Below, one piece after another: positions 51,258 through 59,545 of a stretch of 64,000 nt of DNA. Numbering within the stretch: the first letter of the stretch is position 1; each line of letters opens with the position of its first letter. Origin of the DNA: Brucella pituitosa (GTDB lineage Bacteria > Pseudomonadota > Alphaproteobacteria > Rhizobiales > Rhizobiaceae); contig NZ_PYSY02000010.1 of the NCBI RefSeq assembly GCF_003049685.1, positions 1 to 64,000 on the forward strand. The letters are read 5' to 3'. The translations under genes were made by a program, and so were the position numbers. The notes under the pieces were generated by a model. It was not told where the DNA came from, searched no databases, and worked only from the letters and a program-made list of their open reading frames with translations.

Positions 51258-52099
51258 AATCCGAGGATGACGGCGGCAGTAAGTACTTGGGAGAGGGATG
51301 TGTGATCGAGACGTTCAAAAGTCCACAAGGCATAAATGCTGACCACAATGGCGATGACATATCCTGGCATTGTGAAGCGGATGAAGGGTTCCCACCATGG
51401 CATTCCCTCTGAGATGCTATGTGAGCCCTTAAAATGAAGCGCGTAAACAAAACCGTGCATCAGGGTAACGGAGATAAGGGCGATACAGGCGGTATTAAAC
51501 GGGCTGATCTTATACGCAATTAGGATCATCTCATCAGTGGGGGCGACATTGAGACTGAGAAACAGCGACCCAACCAACATCATGAAAAGCTCATGCAGAT
51601 ATCCGGTTTCGCCTTCATATTCACCGTCTTGCTTTTCCCGCTCTTCCGAGCGCAATCCAAGCTGACTGCGTCCGAGCAGTGCGCCAATACTGGCTGGCAC
51701 AGACTGCAAAGCAATTTTGGCCACCATTATGCTGATGGTCAACTGGTCATCAATAACGCCCAGAATAAGCAAAATGGTGGCACTTACGGCGATACCCAGC
51801 CCGTAAGCTATGACAGCATCACGCAATGCATCGCGCCAAGTGGCGGTCTTTTCAAATCCTATCCGTTTGGCGAGCACCCAAAGCAAAGGCAAATTGAGAA
51901 TGCAAAGTAGCAGCAGACGCGTGCGATTTACGTATAGGCCGAGGAACCACATTTCCATAGTCATCAACATCGGCAGGGCGAAAAGAAGTGCTCCTGCAAC
52001 TCCTCGCGCGATACCGATAATGAATTGACTGGCTTTATGATCCCCAGGTCTACCTGCTGCAATTGCCACCATGAAAAGCCTCCAGCTCCATGTCAGCAT
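51258..52099 (-). CDS. DUF2391 (TIGR02587-like) membrane protein, 3' truncated by IS6
   Basis: Multi-spanning membrane protein, paralogous to the gene at 1-286. Segments MLTMEMWFLGLYVNRTRLLL, AVIAYGLGIAVSATILLILG, IMVAKIALQSVPASIGALLG and LFLSLNVAPTDEMILIAYKI match the family through residue 275. The final residues come from the IS element: the frame reads past 51257 into the inverted repeat and stops at 51233. About ten C-terminal residues are lost. Start uncertain; the ATG at 52099 is the first. Confidence 0.75.
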
Positions 52100-52129
52100 T
52101 AACGCGTGTTTCAGATACTGGTTCCCGGC

Positions 52130-52570
52130 TCAGGTAGACGGATCGATAAGTGCGATGCCAAACTCTGGACAATAGCGACGCCGCAACTCTTGAGGTGTCT
52201 CCCTAATGATTACTTCGAGGGTCGGCTTTACATAACCTTTGACAAAATGGCCGCCCCGCGTGTGCCCATTTGCTAGGCCCAAGACAGCATGCAAATGCGG
52301 ATTTGGCTTTCCCTTCTCATCGAGCGTGATATCGCCTATCAGGCTCAAAACCTCGCTTTGAGCGTCGACGGTAATATTTACATAAGATTTTGATGTCAGA
52401 TCGAAAAAGGCTAGCACGGCAGTCTCAAACGCGCCGATGGCTTTAACTGAAGCTGCAGTAATATCTTGTATGATTGCGAAGTCTCTAATGGTTTCGAAAG
52501 CTTCTTCACCGGGGTCAACGATAAGCATAAAAACACGTTCACCGTCATTCAATAACAGCTTGCTTTGCAT
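52130..52570 (-). CDS. PPC (DUF296) DNA-binding-type domain protein
   Basis: Intact 146 residues. MQSKLLLNDGERVFMLIVDP, ASVKAIGAFETAVLAFFDLT and GDITLDEKGKPNPHLHAVLG, with the His pair PHLHAVLG and GGHFVKGYVKPTLEVII, form the trimeric PPC fold that binds zinc or DNA. Function of the stand-alone bacterial form is not known. Just upstream of (and 31 bases from) the DUF2391 gene, probably cotranscribed. Confidence 0.8.
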   Translation of the reverse strand: MQSKLLLNDGERVFMLIVDPGEEAFETIRDFAIIQDITAASVKAIGAFETAVLAFFDLTSKSYVNITVDAQSEVLSLIGDITLDEKGKPNPHLHAVLGLANGHTRGGHFVKGYVKPTLEVIIRETPQELRRRYCPEFGIALIDPST

Positions 52571-52640
52571 AATCTTAATCCCTTTCTCTCCAGTAGAGGG
52601 ACACCAACCAAGTAAGTTACCAGAGAAAATATGCGATTTG

Positions 52641-53201
52641 TCAACTAACGCGGCGCAGATGACGCCCTTCTTCGATTTCTTCGACGATCTTGTTCACAAA
52701 TGCATCAAGATCTTCCGGCGAACGGGATGTGATAATACCTTGATCGACTACAACCTCTTCGTCCGACCACACGCCACCGGCATTTCGCACATCTGTCTTA
52801 ATTGAGCCGTAGGAGGTTACATTTCGTCCTCTGATCGCATCTGCTTCTATCAATAACCAGGGCGCATGGCATATCGCGGCAACGATTTTGCCAGATTGGG
52901 TAAATTCGCGCACAACACGCATGGCGTTTTCCTCAGTTCGCAGTTTATCAGGATTAATCTGACCACCCGGAAGCACAAGCGCATCGAAGTCTTCAACATT
53001 GACGTCCTCTGCCAAAAAATCGACGTTGACTGAATCACCCCAATTTGCGTTGTCCCAACTCTTGATCGCACCGCTTTGAATGGACGCGATTTTTACGTTT
53101 GCACCACGGCGCTGCAGTTCTTCATAGGGAACACGGAGCTCTGAACGTTCATAACCGTCAGTTGCCAGAATAACGATTTTTGCATTTTTTATAGCTGTCA
53201 T
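52641..53201 (-). CDS. DJ-1/PfpI-family protein (deglycase/GATase-like)
   Basis: Intact 186 residues from MTAIKNAKIVILATDGYERS (GAAAGGAC upstream). DALVLPGGQINPDKLRTEEN and IVAAICHAPWLLIEADAIRG carry the nucleophilic Cys near residue 111 and its His. Likely YhbO/PfpI-type glyoxalase or protein deglycase. First of three genes reading toward the IS6 copy A. Confidence 0.85.
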   Translation of the reverse strand: MTAIKNAKIVILATDGYERSELRVPYEELQRRGANVKIASIQSGAIKSWDNANWGDSVNVDFLAEDVNVEDFDALVLPGGQINPDKLRTEENAMRVVREFTQSGKIVAAICHAPWLLIEADAIRGRNVTSYGSIKTDVRNAGGVWSDEEVVVDQGIITSRSPEDLDAFVNKIVEEIEEGRHLRRVS

Positions 53202-53279
53202 ATTTTGGTCCTTTCCAATTTCTCGGTATTTAGTCGATGTCGTTTGATGGCAGAAAATTAGACATCTTAGCATTGGGAT

Positions 53280-53817
53280 CTATTGAGAATTTCTAGCAGG
53301 CGGAGCGCGCACTGGACGGGTAAGAAGCTCGTCTGCCGTTTCGTTGGCCATCAAGGGAAAACGGAAAAATCCTGATGTTCTTCAGCACCGTCGAGTCCGT
53401 TTGACACAGCGCGGCTCCTGTTAAACCAACGTAAGCAAAGAGGGATTGTTCCGTAGATTGTGCCAGTCCGTCGTATTAAACTTTTTTAGTTAGGGGCGGC
53501 GGAGCTGAGTTTGATTTATTAAGCAAGTAGTTCGAAAGCGCAGAGATTTTAAACAAGCACCAATTCGGGGTGAAGTTATCTCGCCGTTTGCTAAGCCATC
53601 GCTGGCTGAACACTTTTTAGGCTGGTATTTCAATGCCTCTAAAGCACTATGAAATGGCAGAATATTGCGTGTTGTAAAAATATATGTCTACTAGTGCACT
53701 GACGTATTTATAGCTTTAAGCTATTGATTTGACCTTATTAATGAGCGGGATACGAATCATGCTGTTGTGTTGCGCTCAAGCGCCTCAGTCTGCAATAAGT
53801 TTTTCAAGGCTTTCAAA
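53280..53817. other. intergenic, decayed
   Basis: About 540 bases. A minus-strand frame with text such as NIRIFPFSL hints at a vestigial protein, but I see no complete gene. The right end abuts IS6 copy B. Confidence 0.4.
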
Positions 53818-54634
53818 GGTGTTGTCACGTTAACTGGGCTACAGTTGCCTGCCTGACGGTTTGGGCGTAAATTTTGGCGATGCAGACATCAGATATCATC
53901 TTCAAGCGTCACCGTTTTCCGCCACAGATTATTGCTCATGCGGTGTGGCTTTATCTGCGGTTCAACCTTAGTCTGCGTGAAGTTGAGGAAATGCTGCTTG
54001 AGCGTGGAATCGACGTATCATACGAGACAGTTCGTCGTTGGATCGCCAAGTTCGGCCCCCAGATCACACGCAACTTGCGGCGGCGTCAGGCGCGCCCCGG
54101 CGATATTTGGTATTTGGACGAAGTGGTCGTCAAATGCGCTGGAGAGAAATTCTGGCTCTGGCGTGCGGTGGATCAACATGGCTCCGTTCTCGAAGAAATC
54201 TTGCAGAAGCGGCGTGATAAAAGGGCGGCAAAGCGACTGCTCGTGGCGTTAATGAAGCGCTATGGCTTTGCTCCCAAACGGATCATCACCGATAAGCTCC
54301 GCTCCTACGGTGCAGCAAAGGCAGAAGTGGCACCCGGCCTTGGCCATTGGTCGCACAAGGGCCTCAATAATCGGGCCGAAAATAGCCATCTGCCGTTTAG
54401 GAAACGGGAGCGAACCATGCAAGGTCATCGGTCACCTGGAGCGTTGCAACGGTTCGTCTCCATGCACTCAGCGACCCGCAATTGTTTCTCTGTTCCATCT
54501 CGTCGCCGAGCCGCACACACAATTCGCTACCATCGCCTCGAAGCTTTCGATGCATGGAAAATTGCGGCCTGTTTCGCCTGAATATCTACGAGCCCCTGGT
54601 CTTTCCGGCCAGAGAAACTTAACGTGACAACACC
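53818..54634 (+). mobile_element. IS6-family insertion sequence, copy B
   Basis: Terminal repeats GGTGTTGTCACGTTAA at 53818 and TTAACGTGACAACACC ending at 54634, exact inverses over 16 bases. Length 817 bases. Flanks GCTTTCAAA and GCTTCAAG are similar, compatible with an 8-base target duplication altered by one or two base differences. Different IS from copy A. Confidence 0.8.
53880..54581 (+). CDS. IS6-family transposase, copy B
   Basis: MQTSDIIFKRHRFPPQIIAH, then WYLDEVVVKCAGEKFWLWRA (first Asp), RIITDKLRSYGAAKAEV (second Asp) and GLNNRAENSHLPFRKRERTM (Glu), the IS6 DDE triad. Intact at 233 residues from the ATG. Confidence 0.9.
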   Translation: MQTSDIIFKRHRFPPQIIAHAVWLYLRFNLSLREVEEMLLERGIDVSYETVRRWIAKFGPQITRNLRRRQARPGDIWYLDEVVVKCAGEKFWLWRAVDQHGSVLEEILQKRRDKRAAKRLLVALMKRYGFAPKRIITDKLRSYGAAKAEVAPGLGHWSHKGLNNRAENSHLPFRKRERTMQGHRSPGALQRFVSMHSATRNCFSVPSRRRAAHTIRYHRLEAFDAWKIAACFA

Positions 54635-54696
54635 GCTTCAAGCAATTCTTCACTGAACGGACGCTGGCCAAGCATACGCTCTTAAAGGAGATCAGA

Positions 54697-55140
54697 ATGT
54701 TCAAGCATATTCTTATTGCGACGGATGGCTCCGAACTTGCAGAACGATGTGTTGGCCAAGGGCTCTCATTGGCCCAATTCCTGCGATGCAGGGTAACTGT
54801 TGTAACTGTAACAGCACCATATAGCAATTCAGGCATATTTGGAGGTATGCTTGATGATGACGATATTGTCGTTAGATATAATCAAAGCTGGGAAAAATTT
54901 GCCTCCAAGGTTCTGGGTCACGCAAAGGACTTGGCAAACGACCTACAGGTTGAAACCGATGTTGTGCACCTTATAAATCCCATTCCATCGGATGCAATAA
55001 GCACGGCAGCTGACTCGCTCCGCTGTGACCTAATTGTGGTTGCAACTCACGGTTATTCGGGAGTGCAACGCCTTGTTCTGGGCAGCCAAACCAATGAAAT
55101 CATTACGCAAGCGAAAACATCAGTGCTCGTTGTTAGGTAG
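54697..55140 (+). CDS. universal stress protein (UspA family)
   Basis: Intact 147 residues. MFKHILIATDGSELAERCVG (ATP-binding strand), CDLIVVATHGYSGVQRLVLG with the G-x2-G-x9-G(S/T)-type nucleotide motif and C-terminal KTSVLVVR. AAAGGAGA precedes the ATG. Cytoplasmic stress protein; binding partner unknown. Confidence 0.9.
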   Translation: MFKHILIATDGSELAERCVGQGLSLAQFLRCRVTVVTVTAPYSNSGIFGGMLDDDDIVVRYNQSWEKFASKVLGHAKDLANDLQVETDVVHLINPIPSDAISTAADSLRCDLIVVATHGYSGVQRLVLGSQTNEIITQAKTSVLVVR

Positions 55141-55238
55141 TCGCGAAAAGGCTTTCAACGACTAGCACGGCGGCTCCGGGATTAGAGTTATTTGTTCATT
55201 TTCATTTAAAAGTGATGGCGCTGGCCGCAAAAGAGTCC

Positions 55239-56051
55239 CTATTTTTTAGCCAACCTTCGAGAATTGCCATACGGTTCGTCGAAACTGGCTCCGTTGCGAT
55301 ACAGGATATATGCCGCCACGATGAAGATGATCCCTGCGAATATGCTATTGAAGGCGTTCATGTATGCACTCAATCGCCTGGCGAGCATCATTCCGAATAC
55401 CCCTCCTATGATGCCACCTCCGATAAACTCAGCTGCAAGCCACCAGTCGATTAGACCGGAACTGGCATAGTTCAAAGCCGTGGCCAGTCCGAAGGCCCCC
55501 ATGGAGAGAAGGGACGTGCCGATTGCGTTGATCATCGGCATACCTGTTGCCAACATCAAACCGAGCACAATCAGGAAACCCCCGCCGATACCGAAGAATC
55601 CGGATGCTGCGCCAGAGGCAAGAGCTATAGCTGCTGTAACGAGACACATTCTTAAATCGATCGGGCGGCACTCGACGTCCAATCTCTTTTTGGGCTTCAA
55701 CATGAACTGCCCAATGACGATCATGAGGATGCCGAACAGAAAGATGAGACGATCACCGTCTCAAGCTTTTCCAAGACTGGAACCGATAAGTGCCCCGATA
55801 GCGCCTAGTGCTGAGAAGACAGCGCCACAGCGCCACCAGACGTGCCCCTTCAAGGCATGGCTCGTAAAATTCGCGAACGCGTTGAACGAAACCGCAAGTG
55901 CACCCGTAGCGATGGCGACATGGGGCCGGCTCACACCGACAACATACAGGAGCAACGGTGTCGCAAGAATGGAGCCGCCGCCGCCGAGCAATCCCAGCAT
56001 AAAGCCGACAATACCGCCAGAACCTATTGCCGAAAAGATAGAATTGCTCAA
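55239..56051 (-). CDS. TauE/SafE-family sulfite/sulfonate exporter-like permease (frameshifted)
   Basis: Eight-helix permease. Halves share the TauE repeat: GSGGIVGFMLGLLGGGGSIL with LYVVGVSRPHVAIATGALAV in the first, AASGFFGIGGGFLIVLGLML with GMPMINAIGTSLLSMGAFGL in the second. A shift near 55760 joins them. The TTG start overlaps the stop of the preceding gene as TTGA. Last gene of the bigR sulfur operon; probably exports sulfite made by Blh. Confidence 0.8.
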
Positions 56052-56480
56052 CTCTGTCTGCTCCAGATTCTGTCGTGCACGATCATCCCGACCAGCATGG
56101 CAATGACGAAGAGAACAGTTTGAGGCAGCCCCATCGACAATGACGCGATAGCGGGACCGGGACAGAAGCCGCCAATACCCCATCCCAGACCGAACAGTGC
56201 CGAGCCAATGATTAAGAGGGGCATCGATCCGTCGACGCGTTGGCACATGAAAACTGTCGTCGAATGTTGGATGCTGCATCCGCTTCGTTATTTGAACACC
56301 AATGGAGGCGACGATAACCGCGCCACCAAGAACAAAGGCAAGACTTGGATCCCATACGCCGAAAATGTCGAGAAAACCTCTTACACGAACGGGATTGAGC
56401 ATTCCAGACATAGACAGTCCAAAACCGAAAATGGCACCGGAGGCAAGAGCGCTGCAGAATTGATAAAACTTTAGGTTCAT
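56048..56480 (-). CDS. YeeE/YedE-family (DUF6691) transporter half (frameshifted)
   Basis: MNLKFYQFCSALASGAIFGF, then GLSMSGMLNPVRVRGFLDIF and, after a shift near 56215, GSALFGLGWGIGGFCPGPAI. The GLGLSGMxxPxKVxxFLD and GxGWGxxGxCPGP motifs (conserved Cys) mark the DUF6691 half of the YeeE/YedE thiosulfate-type transporters. Overlaps both neighbours by a few bases. Confidence 0.8.
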
Positions 56481-56887
56481 AGCCCCAGACCTCGCAGCAC
56501 AATAACACCAATCATTCCTGTTCCCAGAAAGGTAGCAACCGCTGCAATTGATCGCGGTGACAGACGAGCCAGCCCCAACACACCGTGCCCACTCGTGCAG
56601 CCAGATCCCATGCGCGAACCGAAGCCGACAAGAAGTCCGGCGACGATGATCAGTGGCCACCCAGTAGTAATTTGCACAGTGGGCCAGGTGCCGAAAGCGG
56701 TCAGATAAATAATTGGCCCGATTACCAGTCCCACGACGAACGCAAGGTTTGTTAACGACGCGCTTCTCTGTAAAAGTCGCCCGACGATTCCGCTTACTCC
56801 AGCAATCCTGCCGTTAAGGATCAGGAGCATCGCTGCTGAAATACCGATTAACATCCCGCCGATAAGTGACGATAGATAAGTGATCAT
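56477..56887 (-). CDS. YeeE/YedE-family membrane protein
   Basis: Intact 136-residue partner of the DUF6691 protein. MITYLSSLIGGMLIGISAAM, NGRIAGVSGIVGRLL and AGLLVGFGSRMGSGCTSGHG, the last being the conserved Cys motif of the family for sulfur-species transport. Four hydrophobic segments. Overlaps bigR by 4 bases (ATGA). Confidence 0.85.
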   Translation of the reverse strand: MITYLSSLIGGMLIGISAAMLLILNGRIAGVSGIVGRLLQRSASLTNLAFVVGLVIGPIIYLTAFGTWPTVQITTGWPLIIVAGLLVGFGSRMGSGCTSGHGVLGLARLSPRSIAAVATFLGTGMIGVIVLRGLGL

Positions 56888-57231
56888 TCTACGCCCTCCA
56901 CGCAAAAGATGTCATAAAGGGCAGCGACCAGTTGCGCTGCCTTGTCTTCTGTGAGCCGATAGAAAATCTTTTTTCCATCCCGTCGCGTCTCGACTATCCC
57001 GGAGTTGCGCAACACAGTTAGGTGCTGCGACAGGTGCGGTTGATGAACCTCGATTTTTTCTTCCAGCTCCCCAACGGAATACTCGCTTTCCACCAGGCTG
57101 CAGACGATCATCAGACGCGCTGGATGGGACAGTGTCTTGAGCAGGTCTGCCACTTCGCCCGCGCGCAGAGATAGTTCAATGGAAGATCGCCCCGCTTTCA
57201 TTATTGCCATCCTGTCCACGATCATTCCCAT
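56884..57231 (-). CDS. bigR: BigR-like sulfide/persulfide-sensing ArsR repressor
   Basis: Winged-helix SmtB/ArsR protein, 115 residues. The helix-turn-helix reads YSVGELEEKIEVHQPHLSQH and LTVLRNSGIVETRRDGKKIF. Two cysteines, in RLMIVCSLVE and DIFCVEGVE, occupy the positions of the BigR/SqrR disulfide or tetrasulfide pair. The gene overlaps the end of blh and heads the transporter genes. Expected operator is the palindrome at 58544. Confidence 0.85.
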   Translation of the reverse strand: MGMIVDRMAIMKAGRSSIELSLRAGEVADLLKTLSHPARLMIVCSLVESEYSVGELEEKIEVHQPHLSQHLTVLRNSGIVETRRDGKKIFYRLTEDKAAQLVAALYDIFCVEGVE

Positions 57232-58520
57232 GCGGCCCCTTCCAACGCGTCCAGTGGAAACTTCAGATAGCGCTTACCGTTGGCTTCTGGCTCAGGCAGT
57301 CGCCCACCACGTATGTTCACCTGCAGCGCATGCAGGATGAGCTTTGGCATTGGCAGCGTCTTGTCGCGCTTGGTCCGTAAGGCAACGAACGCTTCTTCCG
57401 ATACGCCCGCCAGGTGCGGATTGTGCTTCCTTTGAACAGCCCCTGTGCTTTCCCACCGAGGCTCACGACCGCACGGCTGGTAATCATGTCCGGTGAATAG
57501 CCGCGTCTCATCGGGAAGTGCTATGATATTCTGGATTGACTCCCACAATGCTCGCGCATCGCCGCCGGGAAAATCGGCCCGCGCCGTACCGCTGTCTGGC
57601 ATAAAAACTGTGTCATGCACAAAGGCGGCATCGCCCACCACGTAAGTGATGGAGGCGAGCGTATGCCCCGGCGAGAACAGAACCCTGGCATCAATGGAAC
57701 CGATCTTGAACGTCTCGCCATCGGCAAACAGCCGATCCCATTGTGAGCCATCGGTGGCAAGCTCGGGCCAATTATATATCCCCTTCCACAGCTTCTGGAC
57801 GTCGGTTACATGCTCACCTATCGCTGTCTTGGCGCCGGTTTTCTGCTTGAGGTACTGAGCTGCGGAAAAGTGGTCGGCGTGTGGATGGGTGTCGAGAATC
57901 CATTCGACTGTCAGTCCACTATCACGAACGTATTCGAGAATTGTGTCTGCATTGATCGTAGCCGTTGACCCCGACTTTTCATCAAAGTCGAGAACGGGAT
58001 CTACAATTGCGCACATACCGGTCATCGGATCGGACACCACGTACTGAACACTGGAGGTTCGCTTATCGAAAAAGCCTTTTACCCGCGGGCGACGGTCAGC
58101 GAAGCGTTTAAGCCATACTGCAGCGACACTGGTATCAAAGCCGAGCTGATGTCCGAAGTGTACAATATCGTCAACAGACATGCGTCCGTCCAATACTTCA
58201 CCGATGAGATGAAGGGTGAGCGAACACGTACCTGTTTTGCAATGCGCAAGCACGGGACCCTCCGATTTTCTGACCACCGTCTGAAACGCATGCACATCGG
58301 CTTCCGTGATCGTATTCATCGTGACCGGAATATATGCATAAGAAAGATCACGTTTGTGAGCCACATCTCGTTCAGCCTGGTTTCCGGGCTGGTCTGCGCT
58401 TTCATTATCGGGACGGTTGTTGATTAGCGTTTTGAAGCCGCTTCGATCGAGTATACTGAGTTCTTGCGCGTTTGGCTGCGAAGATACCGACAGCTTCTCA
58501 GATATTCTGGTGACGGGCAT
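57222..58520 (-). CDS. blh: Blh: rhodanese-like/DSP domain fused to persulfide dioxygenase
   Basis: 432 residues, intact. N-terminal DUF442 phosphatase/rhodanese-like domain (VSSQPNAQELSILDRSGFKT; GPVLAHCKTGTCSLTLHLIG, active Cys near 94). C-terminal metallo-beta-lactamase-fold ETHE1-type dioxygenase has WILDTHPHADHFSAAQYLKQ (HxHxDH), VLFSPGHTLASITYVVGDAA and RLFTGHDYQPCG, binding Fe(II). Oxidises glutathione persulfide to sulfite. In the DSP motif the usual Arg (CxxGxR) is Cys here. First gene of the bigR operon. Confidence 0.9.
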   Translation of the reverse strand: MPVTRISEKLSVSSQPNAQELSILDRSGFKTLINNRPDNESADQPGNQAERDVAHKRDLSYAYIPVTMNTITEADVHAFQTVVRKSEGPVLAHCKTGTCSLTLHLIGEVLDGRMSVDDIVHFGHQLGFDTSVAAVWLKRFADRRPRVKGFFDKRTSSVQYVVSDPMTGMCAIVDPVLDFDEKSGSTATINADTILEYVRDSGLTVEWILDTHPHADHFSAAQYLKQKTGAKTAIGEHVTDVQKLWKGIYNWPELATDGSQWDRLFADGETFKIGSIDARVLFSPGHTLASITYVVGDAAFVHDTVFMPDSGTARADFPGGDARALWESIQNIIALPDETRLFTGHDYQPCGREPRWESTGAVQRKHNPHLAGVSEEAFVALRTKRDKTLPMPKLILHALQVNIRGGRLPEPEANGKRYLKFPLDALEGAAWE

Positions 58521-58543
58521 TTATGCCTCCAACGTGACATTAT

Positions 58544-58557
58544 ATAATATATTATAA
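58544..58557. promoter_or_regulatory. BigR-type operator upstream of blh
   Basis: Perfect 14-bp palindrome TATAATATATTATA, extended by ACATTA and TAATGT arms, 23 bases before the blh start. Position and AT-rich character match BigR boxes. Confidence 0.7.
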
Positions 58558-58745
58558 TGTATAATGTTAACGTTTTCAAGCCTCCCTCGAAAATGCAGAT
58601 TTTCAAAACCTGCGGAGAAACTATAACGAAAACGGCAAAAAGCCCGATCGCCGGAGAAGAATTCTATACTTCTAATTTTCAGGCCACTGGCAAAGGGTCT
58701 CGATAGAGGTATCATGATATGTATCCAATGTCCGGAGGTACCTCA

Positions 58746-59441
58746 ATGAGCCGATTGCATACAGAGAACCACCTCGTATCCCGGATCGGTTGGCTGCGTG
58801 CGGCAGTTTTGGGCGCCAATGACGGTATTGTCTCAACGGCCAGCCTCATTATGGGCGTCGCATCCGCTTCAACGGGAACGACGCAGATATTGATCGCTGG
58901 CATCGCAGGCCTTGTCGCAGGCGCGATGTCCATGGCGGCGGGTGAGTATGTTTCTGTCAGCTCTCAATCCGATACAGAGTTGGCAGATCTTGCCAGAGAG
59001 CGCAAGGAACTCGAAACTCAGCCCGAAGCAGAGCTCGATGAATTGATGCAAGCCTATATTGATCGCGGCCTGACCCCGGAACTGGCGCGGCAGGTGGCAA
59101 TACAGCTGACTTCGCACAATGCTCTGGAAGCACACGCTCGCGACGAACTGGGAATAGTTGAGCACTTGGAAGCACGACCTGTACAAGCAGCGCTGACCTC
59201 AGCGACCACCTTCTCGATCGGGGCCGCCCTACCCTTATTGATGACGGTCATCGCGCCTCCCTCCATCTTGCTTTACGCGGTTGCTATCTCTTCCTTGCTG
59301 TTTCTTGCGTTTCTAGGCGCAATCGGCGCCAAGGCGGGAGGAGCTAATATGCTTAAGGCAACCGTTCGCGTCACCTTTTGGGGGGCGTTGGCGATGGCAA
59401 TCACGGCTAGTATTGGGGCCCTAGTCGGCACAGCGGTCTGA
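58746..59441 (+). CDS. VIT1/CCC1-family iron/manganese transporter
   Basis: 231 residues from MSRLHTENHLVSRIGWLRAA (GGAGG upstream). Conserved VLGANDGIVSTASLIMGVAS, VAGAMSMAAGEYVSVSSQSD, and the later GAALPLLMTVIAPPSILLYA, SLLFLAFLGAIGAKAGGANM. Five membrane helices expected. Exports or stores divalent iron. Intact, divergent from blh. Confidence 0.88.
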   Translation: MSRLHTENHLVSRIGWLRAAVLGANDGIVSTASLIMGVASASTGTTQILIAGIAGLVAGAMSMAAGEYVSVSSQSDTELADLARERKELETQPEAELDELMQAYIDRGLTPELARQVAIQLTSHNALEAHARDELGIVEHLEARPVQAALTSATTFSIGAALPLLMTVIAPPSILLYAVAISSLLFLAFLGAIGAKAGGANMLKATVRVTFWGALAMAITASIGALVGTAV

Positions 59442-59545
59442 CCGTCGATCTGAGTTTATAGGGAATACATATGTAAAGAAGAATTACTGTAGTCGGTCAG
59501 AGGCAGGGCTCTATAATTTGCTCATTCCTATAGGTCGGGGAGACT

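Noticed and set aside
55480-56106. 208-codon plus-strand ORF
   Set aside because: Antisense of the TauE/SafE gene, which has clear repeats and membrane segments.
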